A program made the position numbers and the translations under genes. Below are positions 33,782-42,810 of a stretch of 64,000 nucleotides of DNA, piece by piece. Source of the stretch: Streptomyces sp. NBC_01498. GTDB taxonomy: Bacteria > Actinomycetota > Actinomycetes > Streptomycetales > Streptomycetaceae. The notes beneath the pieces were generated by a model. The model had not been told where the DNA came from. It searched no databases and worked only from the letters and a program-made list of their open reading frames with translations. The DNA is taken from assembly GCF_036327775.1 (NCBI RefSeq), contig NZ_CP109598.1, positions 3,348,001 through 3,412,000 on the forward strand. The letters run 5' to 3'. Numbering within the stretch: the stretch's first letter is position 1; each line of letters opens with the position of its first letter.

Positions 33782-35026
33782 GTGGACACCTGGACCCGAC
33801 GCAAGTTCCTCACCACCAGCGGGGTGATCGGCGGCGCCGCGCTCGCCGCCGGGGTGACCGCATGGGGTGTGGACGAGCTGCTCGCGACCGGCTCCGGCGG
33901 GCCGGACGCGGACGCCTCGACCCTCGTACTCGTCACCCTCTACGGCGGCAACGACGGCCTCAACACCCTGGTGCCCGCCGCCGATTCGCACTACCGGGAC
34001 CTGCGGGGCGATCTCGCGTACGGGGAGGACGAGGTCCTGGCACTGGGCGAAGGGCTCGGCCTCAACCCGGGGTTGAAGGGCATGAAGAAGCTCTGGGACG
34101 AGAAGCGGCTCGCCGTGGTGCGCGGCGTATCCTACCCCAAGCCCGACCACAGTCACTTCCGCTCCATGGCGATCTGGCAGACCGCCTCGCCGTCCGGCCC
34201 CGTGCCCTCGGGCTGGCTGGGCCGCTGGCTGGACCACGCCGGAGGGGGCGACCCGCTCAAGGGCGTCTCCGTGGGCGCCACCCTGCCGCCGCTGATGGCC
34301 GGGGAGACCACGGCGGGGGCGGCCGTACGGCTCGGGGGCCGGGCGCTGCCGGACGCCTGGCGGCGTACCTGCGCCGAGTTGTCCCGCGTCGGCGAGGACG
34401 CCCATCCCCTGCTGAAGCGGGCCGGGACGTCGCTGGCCGATCTCACCGAGGTCGTCTCGGCCTTCGGCGGCGAGAAGGAGCCGGACTCCCAGGACCCCAA
34501 CGAGCCCCGCGACGAGGACGAGGGGAACGAGGGGGCCTCCGCGGGCGGCCAGGGTCAACTCGGCGCTCAACTCGACGTCGTGGCACGGGCGATCGAGGCG
34601 GGGGTGTCCACCCGCGCGTACAGCGTGAGCCTCGGCGGCTTCGACACGCACGCCAACGAGAAGGCCACGCAGTCCCGGCTGCTGGGTCAACTCGACGCCG
34701 ATCTGGGGCGGTTCATGGAGCGTGTACGGAAGACGGAGGCGGGCCGCAAGGTCGTCGTCGCCGTGTACTCGGAGTTCGGCCGCCGCCCCAAGGCCAACGC
34801 CAGCCAGGGGACCGACCACGGCACCTCGGGACCGGTGTTCGTCCTCGGCGAGCCGGTCAAGGGCGGCTTCTACGGCGACCAGCCGAGCCTGGCCTCGCTC
34901 ACCGACGACGACCTGCGGACCACGACCGACTTCCGCGACGTGTACGCCACACTGCTGCGGAACGTCCTGGACACCGACCCCGCGAAGATCCTGGACGGAC
35001 ACGACAGGACCTTGGCGTTCCTGTGA
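33782..35026 (+). CDS. DUF1501 family protein, Tat-exported
   Basis: The 414-aa protein begins with a twin-arginine signal (TRRKFLTTSGVIGGAALAAG), so it is exported folded. The mature part has DUF1501 features: LVLVTLYGGNDGLNTLVPAA, RGVSYPKPDHSHFRSMAIWQ, FDTHANEK, VVVAVYSEFGRRPKANASQG and TDHGTSGPVFVLG. These resemble the metal sites of alkaline-phosphatase/sulfatase folds. A low-complexity acidic stretch (PNEPRDEDEGNEG) interrupts the middle. The GTG at 33782 with AAGGAGAGAG upstream fits. It is coupled to the DUF1800 gene, the usual pairing of these families. Confidence 0.88.
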   Translation: MDTWTRRKFLTTSGVIGGAALAAGVTAWGVDELLATGSGGPDADASTLVLVTLYGGNDGLNTLVPAADSHYRDLRGDLAYGEDEVLALGEGLGLNPGLKGMKKLWDEKRLAVVRGVSYPKPDHSHFRSMAIWQTASPSGPVPSGWLGRWLDHAGGGDPLKGVSVGATLPPLMAGETTAGAAVRLGGRALPDAWRRTCAELSRVGEDAHPLLKRAGTSLADLTEVVSAFGGEKEPDSQDPNEPRDEDEGNEGASAGGQGQLGAQLDVVARAIEAGVSTRAYSVSLGGFDTHANEKATQSRLLGQLDADLGRFMERVRKTEAGRKVVVAVYSEFGRRPKANASQGTDHGTSGPVFVLGEPVKGGFYGDQPSLASLTDDDLRTTTDFRDVYATLLRNVLDTDPAKILDGHDRTLAFL

Positions 35027-35045
35027 CCCTGCCTCCGCGCTCCGT

Positions 35046-36635
35046 TCATCTGTCCGCCGGGCACGGGGGCAGGCGGACGGTCACGCGCGTGCCCCGGCCC
35101 TCCGCGCCGGTGAGACCGACGGTGCCCGCGTGCGCCTCCGCCACCGCCGCGACGATCGCCAGTCCCAGCCCGCTGCCCTCGCCGCTGTGGGCGGGATCGG
35201 CGCGGTAGAAGCGGTCGAAGACGCGTGGCAGCGCCTCGGCCGCGATCCCCGGGCCCTCGTCGGCCACTTCGAGTTCGACGACCGGTTCGGGCCCGGCCGG
35301 TTCACGTGTGGTGGGCTCACGCGTGGTGGGTTCGAGTCTGGTGAGGTCGAGTCTGGCGGGTTCGAGTCTGGTGGGTTCACGCGCGACGGCCATGTCCTCG
35401 GGGGCGCTGGCGTTCCCAAGTCGTCCCGCCGGAGCATGAGATGACGGAGCGTCATCCGAACATGCGCGCACCCGCCGTACCGTGATCCGTGCCGGCGTCC
35501 CGGCCGGGGTGTGGTTGCGTACGTTGGCCAGCAGGTTGTCCACCGCGCGCCGCAACTGCTCCGCGTCCCCGTGCACCACGGCCCCCTCCCCCGTACGGAC
35601 CTCCAGCGGCCGGTCGGGATCCACGACCCGCGCGGCGGCCACCGCGTCGCGGGCGATCACGGCCAGGTCCACCGGGCGGTGCTCCCCGGCCGGCACGGTG
35701 TCCAGCCGGGCGAGGAGCAGCAGGTCGTTCACGAGGCGACGCATGCGCAGCGCCTCGGTGGTGATGCCGTTCATCGCGCGCTCCCGCTGTTCCGGCACGG
35801 CGAGGACGCCCTGGTGGTGCAGGTCGGCGTAGCCGAGGACGGCTGTGACGGGGGTGCGCAGTTCGTGCGAGGCGTCGGCCACGAACCGGCGCAGCCGGTC
35901 CTGGGTGGCCTGCTGTCTGTCCAGCATCGTGTTGAGCGCTAGGCCGAGCCGGCCGACCTCGGTGTCCTCGCCCGCCGGGGCGACCCGGCCCGCGGCGTGT
36001 CCGGCGGCGATGGTGTCGGCGGTGTGCGCCATCGTCTCCAGCGGTCGCAGGCCCCGGCGCAGTATCCACAGTCCGGCACCGGCCAGCAGCACCAGCGCGC
36101 CGCCCGTCGCGGCGGCCTCGGCGATCAGCAGCCGTCGCAGCGTGCCCTGCGACTGGTCGAGCGGCACGGCCGCGACGAGGGTGCCCCGGCCCCGTATCCG
36201 CTGGGTCAGCAGCCTGTACTCCGGGCCGCCCGGCTGTGTCGAGCCCACCGTGACCGGTTCCCGGCCGCCGGGTTTCGGCAGCGGGTCCGGCACCGCCGGG
36301 GCGGCGTCGGCGGGGTCCCGCAGTCCCGGTGCCAACTCCCTTACGCTGCCGTCCGGTTTGCGCAGCTGGAGGTAGAACTCCGGGGCGCCCAGCAGCCGTA
36401 CGTCGTTGCCGAGCGTCCCGCCGGGCCCGGAGGCGGTCAACTGCTCGGCCACGCGGTGGCGTACGGCGCGGAGCGTGATGTCGGTGCGGTCGGTGAGGTA
36501 GCCGCTCAGGGCCCCGTACACGACGGCGTCGAGGGCGAGCAGGACCGTCGCCGCGAGTGCCAGGACGGCCAGCAGCAGGCGCCCGCGCAGGGAGCGGGGC
36601 CGTGGCGCGAGACGCCCGGCGCGGCGGGGGCTCAC
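35046..36635 (-). CDS. Two-component sensor histidine kinase
   Basis: The 529-aa kinase has two membrane segments (LLLAVLALAATVLLALDAVV and EAAATGGALVLLAGAGLWIL) with an extracytoplasmic sensor domain between. A HAMP segment follows, then HisKA with DASHELRTPVTAVLGYADLH and an HATPase with the N box LLANVRNHTP, the G1 box DEGPGI and the G2 box GSGLGLAIV. An unusual insert of about 55 residues between the N box and G1 is made of imperfect repeats (REPTRLEPARLDLTRLEPTT). The GTG start overlaps the response-regulator stop in GTGA, and both lie in one operon. Confidence 0.9.
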   Translation of the reverse strand: MSPRRAGRLAPRPRSLRGRLLLAVLALAATVLLALDAVVYGALSGYLTDRTDITLRAVRHRVAEQLTASGPGGTLGNDVRLLGAPEFYLQLRKPDGSVRELAPGLRDPADAAPAVPDPLPKPGGREPVTVGSTQPGGPEYRLLTQRIRGRGTLVAAVPLDQSQGTLRRLLIAEAAATGGALVLLAGAGLWILRRGLRPLETMAHTADTIAAGHAAGRVAPAGEDTEVGRLGLALNTMLDRQQATQDRLRRFVADASHELRTPVTAVLGYADLHHQGVLAVPEQRERAMNGITTEALRMRRLVNDLLLLARLDTVPAGEHRPVDLAVIARDAVAAARVVDPDRPLEVRTGEGAVVHGDAEQLRRAVDNLLANVRNHTPAGTPARITVRRVRACSDDAPSSHAPAGRLGNASAPEDMAVAREPTRLEPARLDLTRLEPTTREPTTREPAGPEPVVELEVADEGPGIAAEALPRVFDRFYRADPAHSGEGSGLGLAIVAAVAEAHAGTVGLTGAEGRGTRVTVRLPPCPADR

Positions 36636-37342
36636 CGGGTGTCCGGTGCGCGCAGGGTGTAGCCGATGCCGCGGCGGGTCTCGATCAGGGACGGCCCCCG
36701 CGCGTCCAGCTTGCGGCGCAGATAGGAGATGTACGTCTTCAGCACGCCCGGGTCGCCGTCGCCCAAGTCCCACACGTGTTCGAGCAGTTGCTCATGGGTG
36801 AGCACCCGCCCCTGATTCACCAGGAGATGGCAGAGCAGCCGGTACTCGGTGGGAGACAGCTCCACGCGCCGCCCGGCGCGGCGTACCTCGTAGGTGTCGG
36901 TGTCCACCTCCAGGTCGGCGCAGCCGAGGACGCCGCGCGCGGTCCGGCCCTCGCCGCGGCGCAGCACCGCCCGTACCCGCGCGGCCACTTCGGCCAGCCG
37001 GAACGGTTTGGTGATGTAGTCGTCGGCGCCCAGATCCAGTCCGTCCACCACGTCCGCGCCGCTCTCCCGGGCGGTCAGGAAGACCACGGGCACCTCCGAA
37101 CCCCCCTGCCGCAGCCGCCGGACCACCTCGAAACCGTCCAGGTCGGGCAGCATCACGTCCAGCAGCACCAGGTGGGGGGCGTGCTCCCGTACGGCGGCGA
37201 GCGCGGCACGTCCGGTCGCCGCCTCGGTCACCTCGTACCCGAGGAACCGCAGCGAGGTCGCCAGCACGTCGAGGATGGCCGGTTCGTCGTCCACCACCAG
37301 CAGCCGGATCCCGCTGCCCGGCGACGCGTTGTCTGCCCTCAT
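36632..37342 (-). CDS. OmpR-family response regulator
   Basis: The 236-aa regulator has a receiver domain (RLLVVDDEPAILDVLATSL, phospho-acceptor Asp in HLVLLDVMLPDLDGF, switch Thr in FLTARES, Lys in DDYITKPFR) and a winged-helix DNA-binding domain (VELSPTEYRLLCHLLVNQGR, VLKTYISYLRRKL). It is phosphorylated by the following kinase. AGGA lies 5 nt before the ATG at 37342; a second ATG three codons upstream is possible. Target genes are not evident, but the divergent secreted PA14/fibronectin protein is a candidate. Confidence 0.92.
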   Translation of the reverse strand: MRADNASPGSGIRLLVVDDEPAILDVLATSLRFLGYEVTEAATGRAALAAVREHAPHLVLLDVMLPDLDGFEVVRRLRQGGSEVPVVFLTARESGADVVDGLDLGADDYITKPFRLAEVAARVRAVLRRGEGRTARGVLGCADLEVDTDTYEVRRAGRRVELSPTEYRLLCHLLVNQGRVLTHEQLLEHVWDLGDGDPGVLKTYISYLRRKLDARGPSLIETRRGIGYTLRAPDTR

Positions 37343-37492
37343 GGCAGGCATCCTGACACCTCGGCCCGTGTGGTGTCCCCCGCGTGTGCCGACCAGGTCG
37401 CGGGGCGGTCGTCAGGAAGCGGCGGGACCGGGCTTACAACCAAACGGGGCTCCGGAGGGTCATCTTCTCGCCACTCCCACACCCCGTTGATC

Positions 37493-39541
37493 ATGGCCGA
37501 AAGGAAGCCCCTTTCTGTGAGACCCCACCACCGGTCGAATGCCGTCGGCGCGGCGGGCGTCGTCTGCGCCGTCGCGGGCACGCTGCTCGGCGTCGCGTCG
37601 ACCCCGGCCGTCGCGGCCGTGACATGTGCCTCGCCCACCTGGCAGGCGCAGTTCTACGCCAACACCGCCTTCACCGGCACCCCCAAGCTCACCACCTGTG
37701 ACAGCTCCATCAGCGAGAACTACGGCACCGGTGACCCGGCGGGTGTCACCCTGCCCCGGGACAACTTCGCCGTGCGCTGGAGCCTCACCCGCGACTTCGG
37801 CTCGGGTGGCCCGTTCACGTTCTCCGCCGCCACCCAGGACGGCATCCGCGTCTACCTCGACGGCGTCCGCAAGGTCGACGTGTGGAAGAACGTCTCCAGC
37901 ACGCAGAGCAAGACCCTCAATCTCACCGTTCCGGCGGGCAAGCACACCCTGCGCGTCGACTTCGTCGCGTGGACCGGCTCCGCGAACGTCAAGTTCTCCT
38001 ACGCCCCGCGCGTCACCGCCACGGTCGACAAGGTCCGGCCGCTCGCCCCGGGCACGGTGACGGGCAGGCTCGACAACGCCACCGCCAAAGCCGTGGTGTC
38101 CTGGGCCGCCAACAAGGAGATGGACCTGGCGAGTTACCGGGTCTACCGGCGGGACGCGGGCAGCTCCACGTGGGCCCATGTCCTGACGACCACCGGCACC
38201 TCCTACGCCGGCCTGCCCCCGGTCGCCGGTCGCACCTACGCCTACGAGGTCCGGGCGTACGACAAGGCCGGCAACGTCTCCACGGGCAGCGCGGACGTGT
38301 CCGTCGCCGGCGTCGCCGTGACCACACCGACCGGGCTGACAGCACAGGGCCTGGACGGCGGGAACAAGCTGACCTGGAAGGCGGTGCCGGGCGCCGTCAA
38401 GTACGCCGTCGAGTCGCGGGCCGCCAACGGCAGCAGCCGGTCCCTCGGCACGACCACCGCCACCGGTCTCACCGACACGGCGGCCCCGCGGTCCGATCCG
38501 CGCACGTACCTGGTCAAGGCGATCGACGGGGCCGGCCGTTCCTCCGGGTCCGCCACCGCGCAGGCGACGCGACCCATCGCCGCGCCGCACGAGGTCACCG
38601 TGCGGGCCGACGGCAACCGGGCGGCGCTGACCTGGAAGGTCGACCCGGCCACGGGCGGGAAGTACTACGGCTTCCACATCTACCGCTCCACGTCGCTGCC
38701 GGTGGACACCAGCGGTGAGCCGGTGCGGTGCGGCGGGCGGTCGGCCACCCCCGCCAACGGCGGGACGTCGTACGGCTGCACCGACGCCGGCACGGCCGAC
38801 CGGACCACGTACCACTACGTGGTGAAGGGCTACGACGACCGCAGCCAGGAGTCGGCCGCCTCCGCCACCGCGACCGTCACCACGCTCGCCTCCGACCGTG
38901 ACCTCACCCCGCCGGCGGCGGTCGGCGCGGTCACCGCCGAGGCGACCGAGTACGGCATCAAGCTTGGCTGGAAGGCGAACACCGAGCCCGACCTGGCGCG
39001 TTACGTGGTGTACGCGGGGGAGGTCCTGCGCGACGACGAGGACACCATGTGCAGCGGGGCGGAGTACGCCTACGTCGACAAGTCCACCACGCACTTCGTG
39101 TACCCGGGGAAGCCCGACGGCGGCGAGCGCTGCTTCTGGATCGACGCGGTCGACACCAGCGGCAACTCGAACTACCGGTCGACCAGGACGGCGGACGTCA
39201 GGATCGTCACCGCGCTGGACCTGACGCCGACGGTCGCCACACCCCCGGGCTCGCCCCTGCGCCTGAGCGCCGGGACAGGGACCCGGGGCACGGTGGAGCT
39301 GTCCTGGAACGCCGTGGAGGGCGCGACGGGCTACCGCGTGTACCGCTGGGACCGGGCGGCGGGCCGGTACGCGCCGCTGACCGGTGCGGACCCGAACGCG
39401 TCCACGCCGGCCACGTCGTACACGGACACCTCGGCGGGCTCCGGCACCACCCACTACTACTGGGTGACGGCCGTTCTGGCCGACGGTACGGAGACCGCTC
39501 CGGGCGCGGACTGGACCGTGCTGGCGCCGACGGCGGGCTGA
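37493..39541 (+). CDS. Secreted protein with PA14-like and fibronectin type III domains
   Basis: A 682-aa exported protein. The signal peptide has the core VGAAGVVCAVAGTLLGVAS with cleavage after VAA (about 42). A PA14-like domain follows (about 45-175: WQAQFYANTAFTGTP, RDNFAVRWSLTRDF, DGIRVYLDGV). Four or five fibronectin-III-type modules come next, each with a W near the first strands, Y-x-V-Y(R) and a closing T-x-Y-x-Y-x-V (SYRVYRRDAG, KYYGFHIYRS, YVVYAGEV, GYRVYRWDRA). No catalytic domain is visible, so it may bind carbohydrate or act as an adhesin. An alternative start is the GTG at 37517, which has AAGGAAG upstream. It is divergent from the two-component operon. Confidence 0.85.
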   Translation: MAERKPLSVRPHHRSNAVGAAGVVCAVAGTLLGVASTPAVAAVTCASPTWQAQFYANTAFTGTPKLTTCDSSISENYGTGDPAGVTLPRDNFAVRWSLTRDFGSGGPFTFSAATQDGIRVYLDGVRKVDVWKNVSSTQSKTLNLTVPAGKHTLRVDFVAWTGSANVKFSYAPRVTATVDKVRPLAPGTVTGRLDNATAKAVVSWAANKEMDLASYRVYRRDAGSSTWAHVLTTTGTSYAGLPPVAGRTYAYEVRAYDKAGNVSTGSADVSVAGVAVTTPTGLTAQGLDGGNKLTWKAVPGAVKYAVESRAANGSSRSLGTTTATGLTDTAAPRSDPRTYLVKAIDGAGRSSGSATAQATRPIAAPHEVTVRADGNRAALTWKVDPATGGKYYGFHIYRSTSLPVDTSGEPVRCGGRSATPANGGTSYGCTDAGTADRTTYHYVVKGYDDRSQESAASATATVTTLASDRDLTPPAAVGAVTAEATEYGIKLGWKANTEPDLARYVVYAGEVLRDDEDTMCSGAEYAYVDKSTTHFVYPGKPDGGERCFWIDAVDTSGNSNYRSTRTADVRIVTALDLTPTVATPPGSPLRLSAGTGTRGTVELSWNAVEGATGYRVYRWDRAAGRYAPLTGADPNASTPATSYTDTSAGSGTTHYYWVTAVLADGTETAPGADWTVLAPTAG

Positions 39542-39571
39542 GCGGGGGCTCACGGAGGAGTGGCGACTCGG

Positions 39572-39600
39572 AGGGCTCATCGGCGAGTTCGATGAGCCCT
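39572..39600. terminator. Bidirectional terminator hairpin
   Basis: AGGGCTCATCG and CGATGAGCCCT form an 11-bp perfect stem around a 7-nt loop between two convergent genes, about 30 bp after the fibronectin-protein stop. There is no T-tract. Confidence 0.7.
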
Positions 39601-39719
39601 TCGGTGTGTGTGTGGGGGGGGGTGGGCGTGCGGGACTGGCGTGGGCGGGGTGCGCCGGGCAGGGCGTGGGCGAGGGCGGGGCGGGCGTGGGCGGGGGCGG
39701 GGCGGGCGTCCGCGGTCGC

Positions 39720-40814
39720 TCAGGCGGTGTGGAGGACCCGGAAGCGGTCGGGGTCCGCCGGATCCCGGTCGACCACCTGGACCGGGGCCCATGTCCACTG
39801 CCGTACGCCGATGCCGGGGGTACGGGAGAACCGGATCCGGCCCCGGGTGCCCTCGACCGCGACGTGCGGCCAGGCGTCGGCGACACGGGCCCGGTCCGTG
39901 CCGTGGGAACGCAGCACGTCGGCGAGGACGGTAATCGTGTCGTAGCCCTCGAAGGCGACGAACGACGGTGCTGCGGACAGGAGTTCGCGAAGGGCCCTGT
40001 CGACTCGTACGCCGAGGGGCCCGAGTTGCTCGGGCAGATAGCGCAGGAACGGGATCCCGGCGCCCTCCGCGCCCAGCGACGCCGCCCATTCGGCGAACTC
40101 CGGCTGTCCGGCGGGCGCGCCGATCATGAGGTCGGCGAGGCGCCGGTCACGGCGGACGGACCGGACGATCGGCACCGCCGGTTCCGGGTGGCCGACCAGG
40201 AGGAGCAGGGCGGTCGCGCGCTGCTCGACGAGTGCGTCGCCGACGTCGGCGGAGGTGAGGGCACGCATGTCGAGTTCGGCGACGGTGGCGCCGCGCGGCG
40301 CGAGGTGGTCGCGCAGGATCCGGGTCCCGGTCGCCCAGTAGACACTCGGCTCGGCCGCCACGGCGATCCGGCGGTGGCCCGCCGCGAGGAGGAAGTCCGC
40401 GTAGATCCGCCAGCCGTGGGACTGCGCCGGGGCGAGGCGCGCGACCCGTTCCGTGGGCTGTTCGGTGAGCGCGTCGAGCACCGCCGACGAGCAGAGGAAC
40501 GGCAGGCCGAGGGCGTCGGCCCTGGTGGCGGCGGCGCGGGCGACGACGCTGTGGTACTCCCCCGCCAGGGCCACCGCGCCGAGATGTGCCAGCTCGTCCA
40601 CGGCCGCCTCGGCGCGCCGGGGGTCGGCGGCGGTGTCGCGGATCAGCGGTTCGAGTGGTCGTCCGCCGATCCCGCCGGCGTCGTTGACCTCGCGAACGGC
40701 CAGTTCCATTCCGGCGACCAGGTGCCGGCCCGCCTCGGCCCAGCCGGGCCGGGTCAGCGGGGCGAGGACACCGATCCGGACGGTCGACTCCCGGGAGGGT
40801 GGGGGCGTGGTCAT
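39720..40814 (-). CDS. Type 1 periplasmic-binding-fold protein without signal peptide (LivJ/AmiC-like)
   Basis: The 364-aa protein has the LivJ/AmiC ligand-binding fold: IGVLAPLTRPGWAEAGRHLV, GMELAVREVNDAGGIGGRPL, LIRDTAADPRRAEAAVDELA, GEYHSVVARAAA and FVAFEGYDTITVLADVLRSH. ABC-transporter binding proteins of this type are exported. Here there is no signal peptide or lipobox (MTTPPPSRESTVRIG), and no permease or ATPase gene is near. This suggests a cytoplasmic ligand sensor such as AmiC or FmdD-like proteins. GGAGAG lies 7 nt before the ATG. Its partner regulator is not evident. Confidence 0.75.
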   Translation of the reverse strand: MTTPPPSRESTVRIGVLAPLTRPGWAEAGRHLVAGMELAVREVNDAGGIGGRPLEPLIRDTAADPRRAEAAVDELAHLGAVALAGEYHSVVARAAATRADALGLPFLCSSAVLDALTEQPTERVARLAPAQSHGWRIYADFLLAAGHRRIAVAAEPSVYWATGTRILRDHLAPRGATVAELDMRALTSADVGDALVEQRATALLLLVGHPEPAVPIVRSVRRDRRLADLMIGAPAGQPEFAEWAASLGAEGAGIPFLRYLPEQLGPLGVRVDRALRELLSAAPSFVAFEGYDTITVLADVLRSHGTDRARVADAWPHVAVEGTRGRIRFSRTPGIGVRQWTWAPVQVVDRDPADPDRFRVLHTA

Positions 40815-41005
40815 GCGGTGCTCTCTCCTTTCGGATTCACGCGGCGGTTCCGGCGGTACGCGTTCATCTCACCTCACTGTGGCGGAGATTGGCCTGCGGG
40901 ACACGGAACACGGGACACAGGTGCGAGTGCAGGGGGGTGAGCCTCGGCACGGACTCCGGAGACGCCGTCGCCGCGCGCGCCCGCCTTGTGGGCGGTCAAC
41001 AGCCG

Positions 41006-41036
41006 GAAAGGGCGCCCCGGGAAGGGGCGCCCTTTC
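41006..41036 (-). terminator. Terminator of the LAxTG protein gene
   Basis: GAAAGGGCGCCCC and GGGGCGCCCTTTC form a 13-bp perfect stem with a 5-nt loop, 27 bp after the stop codon of the minus-strand gene. Confidence 0.75.
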
Positions 41037-41063
41037 GCTGGGGCACGGTCGGCTGACGCCGTG

Positions 41064-42398
41064 TCAGGAAGTGGAGTCCGCCTTGCGGCGGCGGCCGAGG
41101 ACGACCGCCCCGGCGCCGAGGACCACGGCCGCTCCGGCTGCCGCGGCCAACTGCGGGAGCACGGACGACGAACCGGTGCTGGCGAGGGAGCCCGTGGTGC
41201 CGGCCGCGTCCACCGAGGTGGCCGAAGTGCCGCCCTGCGGCTCGGTGTTCGGGGCCGTCGGCGTGGACTTGCCGGGCTCGGCGTCGTCCACGTCGCCGGG
41301 TGCGCTGCCGGCGGCGAGCAGTTCGAAGGCGTACTCGGTCGGGAAGTTGCCGCCGCAGGACTCGTCGTTGTTGACGTAGTCACCGGCGACGAAGGCGAGA
41401 CCGTCGCCGGCCGGGGCCTTGGCGTCGACCTTCAGGCGCAGCTTCACGTCGGCGCGGGCGCCGGCCTTCAGCGCGCCGAGGGACCCGACGGTGCCGTCGT
41501 TCACGCTCTTCCATTTGGGGGAGGCGGCGGTCGACCACTGGAGGCGGAAGGCGCCGTCGATGACGTTGTAGCCGGTCTTGTCCGTCGCGTGGAAGAAGAC
41601 GAACGGGGAGACCTGGTGCAGCGTCTTCTTCGTACCGTTCTTCACGCGGAGGAAGAAGTCGGTCGTGGAGCCCGCGACGATCTTGGACGGCAGGCCGGTG
41701 ACGACCGTGGTGAACCCGCTCTCGATGACGCACTCCGGCTCGTCCGGGTCCGCCTCCGCTTCCTCCTTGGCGTCGGCGAGCGCCTTGTCGGCCTTCTCCT
41801 TCGCCTCAAGGGCCGCCTTGGTGGCGTTCTGGACCTTCGAGTACTCCTTGGCGGCGGCGACGCGGGCGTCGTCACTCGCCACGCCGGCCGCCGCGGCCTT
41901 CTCGTCGGCGGCGGCCTTGGCCTCGGCGGCCGACACGGCCCCGGCCCCGGCGTCGGTGACGGCCTTCTCGGCAGCCGCCTTCTCCTCGTCGGTCGCGGTC
42001 TCGGGCAGTGCGGCGAGCGCGGTCCTGGCGTCGGCGAGCGCCTTGTCGGCGTTCTCCTTGGCGGTGGCGGCCTCAGCTGCGGCCTGCCTGGCCTGCTTCG
42101 CGGCGACAGCGAGGGGCGCGTCGTCCGAAAGGGCGGCCTTGAGAACGACGTACGCGGCCTCCTGGGCGGCAACGGCCTCGTCGTACGCCTTGCGCGCCTT
42201 CTCGGCGGCCTTCTCCAGTTCCTCGATGGAAACCCTGACCTGGGCGCCCTGCTGTGTCCGCGACGAGGCGGTGGACGGATTGGCGTCGGCCAGCGCCGGG
42301 CCGGCGGAAAGCAGGAGGACGGGAGTGGTCACGGCGGCGGTGACGGCCGTGGCAAGAATGCGGCGAATCTTCAACGGAGTCCTTCGCGGGTCCGACAT
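41064..42398 (-). CDS. Sortase-anchored (LAxTG) cell-surface protein with coiled coil
   Basis: The 444-aa protein has a signal peptide (ILATAVTAAVTTPVLLLS, cleavage after ALA), then a long Ala/Glu/Lys-rich heptad region (about 55-215). A beta-rich domain follows (about 220-370, VIESGFTTVVTGLPSKIVAG...). The C-terminal sorting signal is LASTG, a hydrophobic helix and RRRK. LAxTG is the motif used by class E sortases of Streptomyces, so the protein should be linked to peptidoglycan. The ATG at 42398 has no clear ribosome site. A TTG at 42374 with GAAGGA 6 nt upstream gives a tighter signal peptide (KIRRILATAV) and may be the true start. Confidence 0.85.
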   Translation of the reverse strand: MSDPRRTPLKIRRILATAVTAAVTTPVLLLSAGPALADANPSTASSRTQQGAQVRVSIEELEKAAEKARKAYDEAVAAQEAAYVVLKAALSDDAPLAVAAKQARQAAAEAATAKENADKALADARTALAALPETATDEEKAAAEKAVTDAGAGAVSAAEAKAAADEKAAAAGVASDDARVAAAKEYSKVQNATKAALEAKEKADKALADAKEEAEADPDEPECVIESGFTTVVTGLPSKIVAGSTTDFFLRVKNGTKKTLHQVSPFVFFHATDKTGYNVIDGAFRLQWSTAASPKWKSVNDGTVGSLGALKAGARADVKLRLKVDAKAPAGDGLAFVAGDYVNNDESCGGNFPTEYAFELLAAGSAPGDVDDAEPGKSTPTAPNTEPQGGTSATSVDAAGTTGSLASTGSSSVLPQLAAAAGAAVVLGAGAVVLGRRRKADSTS

Positions 42399-42810
42399 GC
42401 GGTGTCAAAAGGTAAAAGGCAGCGCTGCGGATGAACCCACGCAGGCTTCGCCGGTGATCGTATGACCGCAAACACCGTTGCCGAAAGCACGTTAAGAACG
42501 GGACACGTACGGCGCACCGCACTCACACGACGGGAAATCGCCCCATATGGGGATAGTTGCTTTCCGTGCACGGGACAGTTTGGTGATCCATGTCACGTGC
42601 GGGGCGGGGGCTGGGCAGCGAGGGTCGGGGTCGGTCGGCGCAAGGGGACGCGAAACGCTCGGCCGGGGAAACCCCGGCCGAGCGTTGTGGACGAGCGTTG
42701 TGGCCGATCCGCCGCGACTCGCTCGCGATGCCGCCCTCGCGCGTGCGTGCGCGACCACGAGGGAATTCAGGCCGTCGGCACAGTCACCGACCCGCCGTCG
42801 GATCAGAAGG
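42399..42810. other. Gap containing a strong hairpin
   Basis: No gene is seen. The AT-richer part near 42440-42560 probably holds the promoter of the LAxTG protein gene. The hairpin at 42654-42686 is listed separately. Confidence 0.5.
42654..42686. terminator. 15-bp perfect hairpin, probable terminator
   Basis: AACGCTCGGCCGGGG and CCCCGGCCGAGCGTT pair perfectly around an AAA loop. It lies 125 bp downstream of the stop of the minus-strand gene at 42811 and probably ends its transcript. Confidence 0.7.
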
